Shown here piece by piece: positions 23,158 through 32,900 of a DNA stretch of 43,724 nucleotides; positions within the stretch are counted from its first letter, which is position 1; each line of letters opens with the position of its first letter. The notes beneath the pieces are model-generated. The model ran no database searches and had not been told where the DNA came from. It was given only the letters and a program-made list of their open reading frames with translations. The stretch is from NCBI GenBank assembly GCA_949300515.1, contig CASGEP010000013.1, positions 1 to 43,724 of the forward strand, in the 5' to 3' direction. The translations under genes were made by a program, and so were the position numbers. The stretch is from an uncultured bacterium. GTDB taxonomy: Bacteria > Cyanobacteriota > Vampirovibrionia > Gastranaerophilales > Gastranaerophilaceae.

Positions 23158-24474
23158 ATGAAAGACAAAACAGTAGCAATCGTAGGGCGCCCGAATGTCG
23201 GCAAGTCAACACTTGTGAATCGTATAATCGGCGCAAGAAAATCCATAGTCGACGATATGCCGGGTGTCACCCGCGACAGAATATATTTTGATGCAAGCTG
23301 GCAGGGGAAAGACTTTGTAATTGTTGATACGGGCGGCATTATAACAAATGACGACGATGAATTTGTGAATAATATTTTATCTCAGGCAAAACTCGCCGTT
23401 GATGAAGCTGATACAATTATTTTTCTTGTGGATGCGAAAACGGGTTTAAGCCCTTATGATTACGACATTGCAAATATTTTAAGAAAATCAAAAAAAGAAG
23501 TAATCCTTGTAGCCAATAAAGTGGATTCAAACTCTCAAAAGGACGACTTAACAGAGTTTTACGCTCTGGGGTTCGGTGAAGCTCATCCGCTGAGCGCGCT
23601 TCATGGTTGCTGCGGGGTCGGAGATTTGCTTGATATAATTGTAAAAGATATCGAGCCCGAAAAAACACTTGAAGATGCGCAGGCCGTTATAAAAATTGCA
23701 ATTGTCGGCAAGCCCAATGCAGGCAAAAGTTCGATTTTAAATAATCTTTTGAACGAGCAGCGTGCTATTGTGAGCGATGTTTCGGGCACCACGCGCGACA
23801 GTATAAACTCCCGTATTACATATCAAAATCAAGAGTATATCCTGATTGATACGGCGGGGATAAGAAAAAAATCAAAAGTTGACTACGGTGTGGAGGCTTT
23901 TGCGGTTGACAGGGCAATCCGCGCAATAAGAGAGGCGGATGTTGCACTTCTTGTGATAGATTGCATGGAGGGTTTGACCGATCAGGACAAGAAAATTGCC
24001 CAAATAGCGGAAGAAGCGGGCTGCGGCTTGATTTTGGCGTTTAATAAATGGGATTTGAAAAAGGGTGTTCAGACTCATTTGTACGAAAAAGAAGTCGATG
24101 TTGAGGCGCCTTTTTTAAACTATGCAAAAAAACTTTTTGTGAGTGCAAAAACAGGGCAAAGGCTTAACCAGATTTTTGATACCGCGCGCGAAGTGGCTTT
24201 TGAGCGCGCAAAAAGAATTTCGACGGGACTTTTAAATAAAGTTGTAAATGAAGCTTTTGCGCTTAATCCGCCGGTTGCAATTAAGGGAAAAATGCTCAGA
24301 GTCTATTATACCACCCAGCCCAAAACTAAACCGCCGACTTTTGTTTTGTTTATAAATAATAAAGAGCTGGTTAAAGACTCGTATAAAAGATATTTGCTGA
24401 AGAAACTGCGCGATGCGTTCGGTTTTTTCGGCACTCCGATAAGGATTTCTTTCAGGGAAAAGGGGGAGAAGTAG
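23158..24474 (+). CDS. der: Ribosome-assembly GTPase Der (EngA)
   Basis: Der is an essential double GTPase for 50S assembly. The first G domain has GRPNVGKST (8-16), DTGGI and NKVD. The second, from about residue 178, has GKPNAGKSS, DTAGIRKKSKV and NKWDL. The C-terminal KH-like domain ends near IRISFREKGEK. The length (438 aa) is typical. plsY follows with a 1-nt spacer, its SD lying in the last der codons. Confidence 0.97.
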   Translation: MKDKTVAIVGRPNVGKSTLVNRIIGARKSIVDDMPGVTRDRIYFDASWQGKDFVIVDTGGIITNDDDEFVNNILSQAKLAVDEADTIIFLVDAKTGLSPYDYDIANILRKSKKEVILVANKVDSNSQKDDLTEFYALGFGEAHPLSALHGCCGVGDLLDIIVKDIEPEKTLEDAQAVIKIAIVGKPNAGKSSILNNLLNEQRAIVSDVSGTTRDSINSRITYQNQEYILIDTAGIRKKSKVDYGVEAFAVDRAIRAIREADVALLVIDCMEGLTDQDKKIAQIAEEAGCGLILAFNKWDLKKGVQTHLYEKEVDVEAPFLNYAKKLFVSAKTGQRLNQIFDTAREVAFERAKRISTGLLNKVVNEAFALNPPVAIKGKMLRVYYTTQPKTKPPTFVLFINNKELVKDSYKRYLLKKLRDAFGFFGTPIRISFREKGEK

Positions 24475-24475
24475 G

Positions 24476-25129
24476 ATGGAATATTTATTAAATGCATTTT
24501 TGTCGTTTTATTCGGCAGAATCTCTTAAATTTTTGGCAGGATTTTGTATTATTGCCTATTTAATAGGTTCAATTCCGACAGGCTATATAATTGTAAAGTT
24601 AAAAACAGGCAAAGATATAAGACAGGTAGGCTCGGGCTCAACGGGTGCCACAAACGTTAAAAGGGTGCTCGGCAAGAAATGGTTTTTTATTGTTATGCTC
24701 TTGGATGCTCTAAAAGGCGCGCTACCCGTAATTTTAGCCAAGGTGTCGCTAAAGGCGGGCTTGCTTCTTGACCCTTACGGGATTTACGCCGTTGCATGCG
24801 CGATTTTTGTAATTGTGGGACACTCAAAGCCGCTGTTTCTCGGTTTTCGCGGAGGAAAGTCGGTTGCCTCGGGTGTCGGCACGATTTTGGCGTTATCTCC
24901 CCTTGCGGGGCTTGTAATTGCACTTATTTGGAGTCTTGTAACATACATCAGTAAATACGTTTCACTGGGTTCGATTGTTGCGCTTGTTCTCTCGCCGTTC
25001 GTAATGTATTTTTTAAGTGCTCCTTTGGCTTATGTTGCATATTGTGCAATAGCAGCCGTGTATATAGTTTATCTGCACAGAGAAAATATAAAAAGACTGG
25101 TTGCGGGAAATGAAAATAAGGTAAGGTAG
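24476..25129 (+). CDS. plsY: Acyl-phosphate glycerol-3-phosphate acyltransferase
   Basis: PlsY transfers an acyl group from acyl-phosphate to glycerol 3-phosphate, the first membrane step of phospholipid synthesis. The three conserved cytoplasmic motifs are visible: GSIPTGYIIVKL, VGSGSTGATNVKRVLG and GHSKPLFLGFRGGKSVASG. Several hydrophobic helices fill the rest. Its length (217 aa) is normal. It starts 1 nt after the der stop, with GGGGGAGAAG as the SD. The der-plsY pairing is found in several bacterial groups. Confidence 0.96.
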   Translation: MEYLLNAFLSFYSAESLKFLAGFCIIAYLIGSIPTGYIIVKLKTGKDIRQVGSGSTGATNVKRVLGKKWFFIVMLLDALKGALPVILAKVSLKAGLLLDPYGIYAVACAIFVIVGHSKPLFLGFRGGKSVASGVGTILALSPLAGLVIALIWSLVTYISKYVSLGSIVALVLSPFVMYFLSAPLAYVAYCAIAAVYIVYLHRENIKRLVAGNENKVR

Positions 25130-25260
25130 CTTGCAAAAAAAATATGAGCATGTATTATTATATATGTCAGAAAAATTCCCGACATCTCAATAGTGAAAAT
25201 ATTCCTTTAAAGAAGGTATGTTTTGCTGTTTTTATTTTTAAAAGGGAAAGTTAACAAAGG

Positions 25261-25266
25261 TATAAT
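25261..25266 (+). promoter_or_regulatory. Likely -10 box of the rpsE operon
   Basis: TATAAT lies 24 nt before the rpsE GTG, with an SD (GAAAGG at 25277-25282) between. No good -35 box is seen. The 161-bp gap 25130-25290 otherwise holds only AT-rich sequence and a weak ATGTC/GACAT pair without a U-tract. Confidence 0.5.
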
Positions 25267-25290
25267 AATACAATTTGAAAGGTATAAAAC

Positions 25291-25950
25291 GTGGAAGAAA
25301 AAGAAACAATCCAGAACGAAACAGTTGAAGAAGTTGTTGAAAGTGCGGACGTGCAAGTAGAAACAGAAGAAACTGTTGAGGAAGAAAAAGAAACAGAAGT
25401 TGAAGTTCAGCAGCTTAAACCGCAAAGACGTGCAGGAAGAAGAAGAAAAATTGAAACGGTTGAGCCTGTCGAGTCCGAATGGAAAGAACAGGTTGTTCAA
25501 ATCCGTCGTGTAACAAAAGTTGTTAAGGGCGGCAAAAAATTAAGCTTCAGGGCAATTGTTATCGTTGGCAATAAAAAAGGTCAGGTAGGCATGGGCGTTG
25601 CAAAGGCTGCAGAAGTTATTATTGCAATTCAAAAAGCCGTGGCTGATGCAAGAAAAAATCTTATCAGCGTACCTATCTTTAAAACTACAATACCGCATAT
25701 GGTAACGGGACGTTCCGGCGCGGGTTCCGTTGTTTTAAAACCCGCTTCACAAGGTACCGGTGTAATTGCAGGCGGTGCTGTTCGTGCAGTGCTTGAATTA
25801 TCGGGTATTGAAAACATTTTATCAAAATCACTCGGTTCCAAATCTCCGCTCAATGCGGCAAATGCAACTCTTGAAGCGCTTAAAAGCTTAAGAACATTCT
25901 CTGATGTTGCCCGCGCCCGCGGAATTGATATGAAAAAAATGTTAGGTTAG
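25291..25950 (+). CDS. rpsE: 30S ribosomal protein S5 with acidic N-terminal extension
   Basis: S5 lies at the mRNA entry and decoding-fidelity region of the 30S subunit. The double-stranded-RNA-binding-like fold starts near residue 62 ([20 protein letters not shown]), and the C-terminal domain carries [19 protein letters not shown]. The protein is 219 aa against about 166, because some 50 residues rich in Glu, Val and Thr precede the normal start. The start codon is GTG with SD GAAAGG 8 nt upstream. A -10 box and the absence of rplR show that the spc operon has been cut here. Confidence 0.96.
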   Translation: MEEKETIQNETVEEVVESADVQVETEETVEEEKETEVEVQQLKPQRRAGRRRKIETVEPVESEWKEQVVQIRRVTKVVKGGKKLSFRAIVIVGNKKGQVGMGVAKAAEVIIAIQKAVADARKNLISVPIFKTTIPHMVTGRSGAGSVVLKPASQGTGVIAGGAVRAVLELSGIENILSKSLGSKSPLNAANATLEALKSLRTFSDVARARGIDMKKMLG

Positions 25951-25964
25951 GAAGCAGGTAACAA

Positions 25965-26153
25965 ATGGCTAAAAAAGAAGAAAAAGTAAAAATAAAATTG
26001 GTTAAAAGCACAATCGGTGCACCGGAAAAACATGTTAAAATCGTGCGTGCGCTCGGTTTGACAAAGACAAATCAAATTGTTGAACATTTACCTTCAGCTA
26101 CAATTATGGGCATGGTAAATAAAGTTCCTCACTTGGTACAGGTAGTAGAATAG
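25965..26153 (+). CDS. rpmD: 50S ribosomal protein L30
   Basis: L30 is a small protein of the large subunit. The family core IKLVKSTIGAPEKHVKIVRA and LGLTKTNQIVEH are intact, and the length (62 aa) is normal. It sits between rpsE and rplO, as in the standard spc operon. ATG 25965 follows GGAAGCAGG. Confidence 0.96.
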   Translation: MAKKEEKVKIKLVKSTIGAPEKHVKIVRALGLTKTNQIVEHLPSATIMGMVNKVPHLVQVVE

Positions 26154-26170
26154 AAAGTAAAGGTATATAA

Positions 26171-26614
26171 ATGATAACATTGGAAGATTTAAAACCGGCA
26201 GAAGGTTCGGTATCAAAATCTAAAAGAGTTGGCAGAGGTCGTTCTTCAGGTCATGGTAAAACTTCATGCCGCGGCCACAACGGTGAAGGTCAAAGGTCGG
26301 GAAGAAGTGCAAAACGCGGTTTTGAAGGCGGACAAATGCCCTCTTACCGTCAAATGCCCAAATTAAAAGGCTTTAAAAACAGATTTGCACTTAAGGCGGC
26401 TGAAATTAACGTAAGCGACCTAAACGAGCTTGGTGTTGACAGCGTTGATTTAACTTATTTAATTGAAAACAAAAAAGCTCACCCTTCTTGCGTTGTATTG
26501 CGCGTGCTGGGCAACGGCGAACTTAAAAAAGCGATAAGCGTAAAAGCTACTTACGTTACACCATCGGCAAAAGAAAAAATTGAAAAAGCAGGCGGAAAGG
26601 TTGAATTAGTTTAA
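26171..26614 (+). CDS. rplO: 50S ribosomal protein L15
   Basis: L15 binds 23S rRNA early in large-subunit assembly. The glycine/arginine-rich N-terminal extension (GRGRSSGHGKTSCRGHNGEG), the FEGGQMPSYRQMPKLKGFKN block and the C-terminal beta domain are typical. Its length (147 aa) is standard. SD AAAGG precedes the ATG. Its stop overlaps the secY ATG by one base (TAATG), so translation of SecY is coupled. Confidence 0.97.
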   Translation: MITLEDLKPAEGSVSKSKRVGRGRSSGHGKTSCRGHNGEGQRSGRSAKRGFEGGQMPSYRQMPKLKGFKNRFALKAAEINVSDLNELGVDSVDLTYLIENKKAHPSCVVLRVLGNGELKKAISVKATYVTPSAKEKIEKAGGKVELV

Positions 26615-27954
26615 TGCAGCAACAAGTAAACAGCCAGCAAATGCTGGAGAGTTTAATGTCAAACTTAAAAGCAAGCGGTTTAAAGCAAAAGTTGATTTTT
26701 ACTTTTGCAATAATCGCTCTGTTCAGGTTTGGCACACAGTTACCGATTTACGGAATTAATAACGAAGTTTTTCAGGCTATGGCAGCCGGAAATAATATGA
26801 TAGGATTTTTAGACCTGTTTTCGGGCGGGGCGCTTGGTAAGGTTTCAATCTTTGCGCTTGGTATCGGACCCTACATCACGGCATCAATCATCATGCAGCT
26901 TCTGGCGGTAATTATACCCTACCTTGAAAAACTTCAAAAAGAGGAAGGCGAAGCGGGAAGGCGCAAAATACAGCAGCTGACAAGGCAATTTACGGTTATA
27001 CTTGCCCTGTTTCAGTCTTTTGTATTTGTGATGATACTTACAAAACTTCCGAATTCGATAGTGCATACGGTGAGCACGCCGTTGTTTTTCATAGGCTCCA
27101 TGGCGGCGCTTACGGCAGGTTCTGTTTTTGTAATGTGGCTTGCCGAACTTATAACCGAAAAAGGTGTCGGAAACGGCGGTTCGCTTATTATCTTTATCGG
27201 TATTATATCCGGTATTCCTCTGTATGCTTCAAAAACGGCAACTCTTGTATCTCAGGATACGGCTCTGCAGATGGGGCTTGTCGGTTTGCTTGCGATTTTT
27301 ATTGCAACAATAATATTTATTATAGTTTTTCAGGATGCAGTCAGAAAAGTGCCGATTGTAAGTGCAAGACGTCAGGTCGGCAACAAGGTTTACGGCGGCG
27401 CCAATACCAATATTCCTTTTAAATTAAACCCCGGCGGCGTTATGCCCATTATCTTTGCGGTTGCAATTCTTTTGTTCCCCGCAACCATATTGAGCTTTGT
27501 TCAGCAAATGAAGCTGCCCGACGGTGTTGTAAAAAATGTGCTCGAGCAGATGAGCCTCTTTTTAAGCCCGTCATCAATAAGTTATTATGTGATTTATTTC
27601 CTTTTAATTGTGGCGCTTACTTTCTTTTACGCTTCAATTATTCCCTCCATGCAGCCGAAGGAAATTGCAAATAACCTTAAAAAATACGGTTCAGCTATCC
27701 CCGGGGTTAAACCCGGAAAACCGACTGCGGATAAGCTTGATGAGATTTTGAGCAGAACAATATTCATAGGCGCTATATCCCTCGGTATAATTGCACTTAT
27801 ACCGACGATTGCAAGTAAAATCACAAATATTACCACCCTGCAAGGTCTGGGTGCTACGTCTTTAATCATCATGGTCGGTGTTGCGCTTGATTTTATTAAT
27901 CAAATCAAAACGCACATGCTGGCAAAAAATTACGAGAGTTTTCTTAAGCAATAA
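26614..27954 (+). CDS. secY: Protein translocase subunit SecY
   Basis: SecY forms the protein-conducting channel of the inner membrane. Ten membrane segments are visible. The characteristic blocks are FRFGTQLPIYGIN (TM1/plug), SIFALGIGPYITASIIMQLL (TM2), NGGSLIIFIGIISGIP and the cytoplasmic loop PGKPTADKLDEILSR. Its length (446 aa) is normal. The gene sits in standard order between rplO and adk. Confidence 0.97.
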   Translation: MQQQVNSQQMLESLMSNLKASGLKQKLIFTFAIIALFRFGTQLPIYGINNEVFQAMAAGNNMIGFLDLFSGGALGKVSIFALGIGPYITASIIMQLLAVIIPYLEKLQKEEGEAGRRKIQQLTRQFTVILALFQSFVFVMILTKLPNSIVHTVSTPLFFIGSMAALTAGSVFVMWLAELITEKGVGNGGSLIIFIGIISGIPLYASKTATLVSQDTALQMGLVGLLAIFIATIIFIIVFQDAVRKVPIVSARRQVGNKVYGGANTNIPFKLNPGGVMPIIFAVAILLFPATILSFVQQMKLPDGVVKNVLEQMSLFLSPSSISYYVIYFLLIVALTFFYASIIPSMQPKEIANNLKKYGSAIPGVKPGKPTADKLDEILSRTIFIGAISLGIIALIPTIASKITNITTLQGLGATSLIIMVGVALDFINQIKTHMLAKNYESFLKQ

Positions 27955-27956
27955 GG

Positions 27957-28637
27957 ATGGATAAAATGAGAAAAAAGATATTTATTTTTTTGGGACCTCC
28001 CGGATGCGGCAAGGGCACACAAACTGCAAGATTAGCTCAAAAGCTTGATATTCCGCACATTGATACGGGGTCGCTTCTGAGAAAAAATATTCAGGATAAC
28101 ACACCCTTTGGTATAGAGGCAAAAAAATATATCGACAAAGGCGAGCTTGTGCCTATTGAAGTCGTTCAAAGCATTATACAAGACAGAATTCAAAAGGACG
28201 ACTGCAAGGAAGGCTTTATTCTGGACGGTTTTCCGCGCTCGGTTGAACAGGCTGATGCGCTTAAGGAAATGCTCTCCGAAGTTACAAACTTCAGCTTAAG
28301 GAATGATGCAGTTGCAATTTATTTTGATATTGCAAACGATGTGTTAATTCAAAGGCTTGTAAACAGGCGCTCTTGCCCCAAATGCGGTATGATTTATAAT
28401 CTTATAAGCTCTCCGCCGAAGATTATGAACTATTGCGATATCTGCGATACTCAGCTTGTACAGAGAAAAGACGACAACGAGGAAACGGCAAAAGCTCGCT
28501 TTGAAACGTACGAACGCGAAACAAAACCTCTGCTTGAGTACTTTGAAAACGAAGGCATTCTGGCGGAAATTAATGCGGATGCCACGATAAGCGATGTATG
28601 GCAAAGCCTTAAAGAAGTTATAATGGATGAAGAGTAG
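27957..28637 (+). CDS. adk: Adenylate kinase with zinc-type LID
   Basis: Adk interconverts AMP, ATP and ADP. P-loop GPPGCGKGTQ (about 13-22), the AMP-binding DTGSLLR and LDGFPRSVEQAD, and the LID are present. The LID carries four Cys (CPKCG and CDICD), which predicts a structural zinc. Its length is 226 aa. Start ATG 27957 lies 2 nt after the secY stop; ATG 27966, with AAGG at better spacing, is an equally good start and matches the family's N-terminus. It overlaps map by 11 nt. Confidence 0.96.
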   Translation: MDKMRKKIFIFLGPPGCGKGTQTARLAQKLDIPHIDTGSLLRKNIQDNTPFGIEAKKYIDKGELVPIEVVQSIIQDRIQKDDCKEGFILDGFPRSVEQADALKEMLSEVTNFSLRNDAVAIYFDIANDVLIQRLVNRRSCPKCGMIYNLISSPPKIMNYCDICDTQLVQRKDDNEETAKARFETYERETKPLLEYFENEGILAEINADATISDVWQSLKEVIMDEE

Positions 28638-29397
28638 GACAATTGAATTGATTACAAGAAAATCCCGTGAAGAATTAAAACTTATGCGTCATGCAGGCTC
28701 GATTGTGGCGCTTGTACATCAGGAGATGAAAAAAGCCGTCTGCGAAGGGATTTCGACCTATGAGCTTGATATGATTGCTTCAAAAATTATTAAGGATAAT
28801 AAGGCGATACCTACTTTCCTTAACTACCATGGCTACCCTGCTTCTATCTGCACATCGGTAAATGAGCAGGTGGTGCACGGTATACCGTCAAGAGACATTA
28901 TTCTTCATGCGGGCGATATAATATCAATTGACGTGGGCGCTACTTATCGCGGGCTTGTGGGCGACAGCGCGTGGACTTATCCTGTGGGCGAGATTTCAGA
29001 CGATAAAAAAATGCTGCTTGAAACAACTGAAAAAGCCCTGATGGCGGGGATTTCAAGGATGATTAACGGCAATTTGCTCGAGGAGGTTTCAGCTGCGGTT
29101 GAAGATGTCGCGCTTTCAAAAGGTCTTGGAATTGTCCGCCAGTACGGCGGTCACGGGGTCGGAAGAAATATGCATGAGGACCCGTTTGTGTTCAACTACC
29201 GCACGGGCAACAAGACTGTGCTTAAAACAGGCATGACAATTGCAATTGAGCCTATGTTAAATCTGGGCAAGGACGATGTATACGTGCTTGATGACGATTG
29301 GACGGTCGTAACCGCTGACGAGAAGGCTTCCGCGCACTTTGAACACACTGTTCATGTGGGCGAGGACGGACCCGAGATTTTAACAAAGCTAAGTTAG
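28627..29397 (+). CDS. map: Type I methionine aminopeptidase
   Basis: Map removes the initiator methionine from nascent proteins. Metal ligands are seen in SIDVGATYRGLVGDSAW (two Asp), GGHGVGRNMHEDP (His), IAIEPMLNLG (Glu) and HFEHTVHV (Glu). The length (256 aa) is normal. ATG 28627 overlaps adk; a TTG at 28648 is an alternative. The usual following genes infA-rpmJ-rpsM are missing; instead a nuclease gene converges and overlaps its last 9 nt. Confidence 0.96.
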   Translation: MKSRTIELITRKSREELKLMRHAGSIVALVHQEMKKAVCEGISTYELDMIASKIIKDNKAIPTFLNYHGYPASICTSVNEQVVHGIPSRDIILHAGDIISIDVGATYRGLVGDSAWTYPVGEISDDKKMLLETTEKALMAGISRMINGNLLEEVSAAVEDVALSKGLGIVRQYGGHGVGRNMHEDPFVFNYRTGNKTVLKTGMTIAIEPMLNLGKDDVYVLDDDWTVVTADEKASAHFEHTVHVGEDGPEILTKLS

Positions 29398-29976
29398 ATA
29401 TTTTTTGGGAAGTTTTTCTATTATTCCCAAAATGCGCTCGAAATAGCCTTTTTCGTCCAAAAAGTCTGCAGATGCCGACTCGAGATTTTCAAGCGATATA
29501 TAGCGTATCGATATGTTTTGGGTTTTAAAAATTTTTGAGGCGCAGTAAAGGTAAACTATGCTCTGCAGCCGGGTATCAGGGTTTTTGGGTATGTTTTTTG
29601 ATTTCCAATCGTATATTACATATTTGCCGCCGTCTTGAAAAATGGCGTCAAATCTGCCTGTCAGATAAAAATCAAACCCGCCCCCGCTGCATTTTACAAG
29701 GAAACTCTCCTCTGATTTTATAAATTTTTCTCTGTCTTTAAAAATTTCGCAATCAAGAACTCTGTCCAGCATTTCTTTTTCAATTTTTGGCATGTTGTTT
29801 TTAATTTTTGTTATATCAAAGCCCGAGAGGTAGTATGAAATCATTGCGTGGAGGCGTTCTCCGCGTTTTGCGCTTTCGTTTTGGTTTAGAAAATCAAGTT
29901 TTAAAATGTATTTGTTGATGTAATTTTCTACACTTTCATCAAGTATTTTGAGTGAATTTACGCTAAAAGTGTTCAT
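29389..29976 (-). CDS. RecB-family PD-(D/E)XK nuclease, stand-alone
   Basis: The 195-residue protein has the RecB nuclease pattern: H43 in GERLHAM, acidic E89/E90, D110 in GRFDAIF, D123 and K125 in YDWKSK, and Q138 with Y142 in LQSIVYLY. The spacings D110-D123-K125 equal those of E. coli RecB D1067, D1080 and K1082. The four-cysteine iron-sulphur cluster of AddB or Cas4 is absent. It overlaps the giant helicase gene by 4 nt and probably works with it as the nuclease of an AddAB/RecBCD-like enzyme. Cas4 is unlikely: no CRISPR or cas genes are nearby. Confidence 0.82.
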   Translation of the reverse strand: MNTFSVNSLKILDESVENYINKYILKLDFLNQNESAKRGERLHAMISYYLSGFDITKIKNNMPKIEKEMLDRVLDCEIFKDREKFIKSEESFLVKCSGGGFDFYLTGRFDAIFQDGGKYVIYDWKSKNIPKNPDTRLQSIVYLYCASKIFKTQNISIRYISLENLESASADFLDEKGYFERILGIIEKLPKKYLT

Positions 29977-32900
29977 TTTGCCTCCGGAGTGTCAAATATT
30001 TCAGACGGCTGCATATCTTTTTCCTTTTTAAACATTTTGTAAGATTTTGCGCAGCTCAGCACCAGCTTTGTTTTTGCCCTTGTAATGCCGACGTATAAAA
30101 GTCTGTAGTTTTCTTCAAGAATTTCTTGTTTGAGCGTGCCGCCGTCTTTGGGGTTTTGTTTCATTGACTCGATAATTTCGGTATTTTTCTTCAATTTTAT
30201 ATCATCAATTTTAAGCCCCATATTTTCGCTTGTAAGTTCAGGTATAAAAACAAAGTCAAATTCGTCGCCTTTTGCTTTGTGCAGTGTCATTATGCTTACT
30301 GTGCCCGTTTTTTCCTCATCTTTTGTGAAAAATTTTACGCTTTTGTTTATTCTGTTTGATATTTCATTCAGGCGCTCAACAAGTTCTTCAAATGTACTGC
30401 GGGTTTTGAGGATTTTTTGCGCAACGGAGTAAACCATTGATACGTTTGCAAATTCAAGAGTGTTTTTAAAGTAGTAGTCGCCGATTTCAAAAATAAGTTC
30501 AAGCGGGTTTGTTGTACTCTTTAGCAGGAAATACCTTAAATCCCACCAGAGGCTGTATTTTGAAAAATAATCCGAAACAAAGTCTTTTCCCTCGATTTCG
30601 GCTAAAATCTCTCTTTCACCCCGGTACTGTTCAATTTCAAGCATTGTTTCAAGGCTGTTTTTAATATTTTTTTTGTTTTTTGTATCGTTTATAAAATTAA
30701 AAATTGCAAGAGTGACCCTGAATACGATATTGTTATTGAGGGTGTCGGTTGTTTTTTCGGTTTTGATGTTTTGCCCTTCAAGAAATTCCGCCCAGCTTAA
30801 AACCTGCCAATTGCTGCGAAGGAGCAGAGCTATAGACTTATCGGGATAATTACTTTTTATTTTTCTGATTTCATTTACTATATAATTTTTCTCATCCGTA
30901 CTTTTATCAAAAAGTTTAAACTCCGCCCCGTCTGAATTTGCGGGATTTTTGCCCTCAACGGGCTGCATTTTTATGTTTAAAAACGCATCGGGTGCAAATT
31001 TTACAGCTTTATCAATCGTTTTATTTGCAAGTTCTATGATTTTTATTCCGCACCTTTGCGATCTGTTCATCTCGACGTTATAGTTTTCTTTTATAAATTT
31101 TTTAAATCCCTTAACATCCGAGTTTGAAAAAGTCGCCGTTATTGCCTGATTTACATCTCCGCAGCGTATTATATTGCCGTACTTTGCACCTAAAATGCTT
31201 ATCAGTTCCTGCTGGGCGGGAGAGGAGTCTTGCGCTTCGTCCTCTATAATTACCCTACAGGTGTTTTGATAGTGTAAACGCACGCCGGAGTTACTTTTCA
31301 GGAGTTTTAAGGCGTAAAATAGCAGGTCATCATAGTCAAGGAAATTATTTTCTTTCATCAGAGTGTTGTATGTGTGATAAATCCTTTTAAAGCTCGGGCT
31401 TTTGATTTTTTCAAATTGCGCTCCCGAGTTTTTAAAGTCGCTTATTGCTCTTTCGTAGAGTTCCGTTTTGTCATAATCAAGCCCCGAATTTACAACGGAT
31501 GTCGAGATTAGCTCGCGCCTTTTTATTTCGTCCGTTATTTCAAAGTCGTTATCAATATTTAAAAAAGTGTAGTTGTTGTTTTCTTTTAAAATCTTAAGCG
31601 CAAGCCCGTGAATGGTCGAGATTTGCGGAAGTTCAACCAAATTCGGAAAGTTTTGTTTTATCCTTTCTCTGAAATTTCTTGCCGCGGACTCCATAAAAGT
31701 GAGTACAAAAATATTTTCGCTCTTTAAATCTTTTATAATGCTCCCTTCGAGCAGTTTTAGAATAAGAGCAAGCATAATTGTCGTTTTGCCCGACCCTGCA
31801 ACGGCACTGACCGCCATTTTGCCGCCCCTGTAGTCAAGTACGGGTTTTTGATCGTCACGCGGGGTGATTTTATTTTTGGGGCTTGGTTTTGTATCCTGTT
31901 CAAGTTTAAAGAATTTGTCTATTGCGCCAAAGTTTTCAACACCGAGAGTGTCATAAATGCTTGAATATATGTATTTTTTCTCATCCGAGCAGAGAAAAAG
32001 CTTGTATAAAATTCTCGCTGTCCTGTCAAGAGTCAGCTCCAGATTGTCATTTGCTTCAAAAGTGCTCTTACTCCAGCTTTTCTGGAATACCCAGGAGTTG
32101 TAGAGCATACCGATGTCTTGCTTTATCCAGTCTGAATTTGAACAGTCCAGCAAAAACAGGTGTTTTACGTTTATTTCATTGTCAATTAGTTTTTGGGCGC
32201 TTGCAACAATTATTGAACTTTGCGGTATTTCATCCTCGCTTAGCGGGTTTTCCGAGATTATTGTATTTTGCAGCTGTTCAATGAGGTTTAATTTTTCAAA
32301 ACCGTTTTTAAAAACATCTTCAAAATCGTTAATTTGTTTTGCGAGTTTATTTATTTTCAGTATGGAGCTTTGGTTTTCGGCGCTTTTTTCCACATATTTG
32401 CAGCAGATTTCAAAAAGCTGTCCGCTCAGATTTTTTTCTTTTATTGTTTCGATAAAATCAAGAAAATCATGTATTTTTTGATTGTTTTGTTCTCTTAAAA
32501 ATTCTTTTATCCCTTTTTTGTATATATAATTCGCCTCGCGGTAAAGACCCGTAAGCTCTATTACCTCATCGGGAGCGAGTTTTAAAATCTCCGCCGCGAT
32601 TGACTTCAGGATAAAGGGGCTTATAACATCGTCGTGTATGTTTGCAAGTTTTAAAATTTCAATTACCGTTGCGACAAGCGGGTTTTGGTTGAGTTTTTCG
32701 CTGCCCGAGAGAAAAAATACATCCTGTTTTATTTTTTTAAAACAAAAGCGCAGATAATCATCGGTTACAGGTGTTACAACAGCAATATCAGAGGGTTTTA
32801 CACCATTTTTAATTAGAGTTTTTATTTCTTTTACGGTATCAAAAATCATTTCGTCGCGGCGGATGAAGCTTTTTATCAGTGTGTTTTCGGGGCAAACGGA

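Noticed and set aside
29389-29976. Cas4 identity for the small nuclease
   Set aside because: It lacks the four iron-sulphur cysteines, and its neighbour is a helicase, not cas genes.
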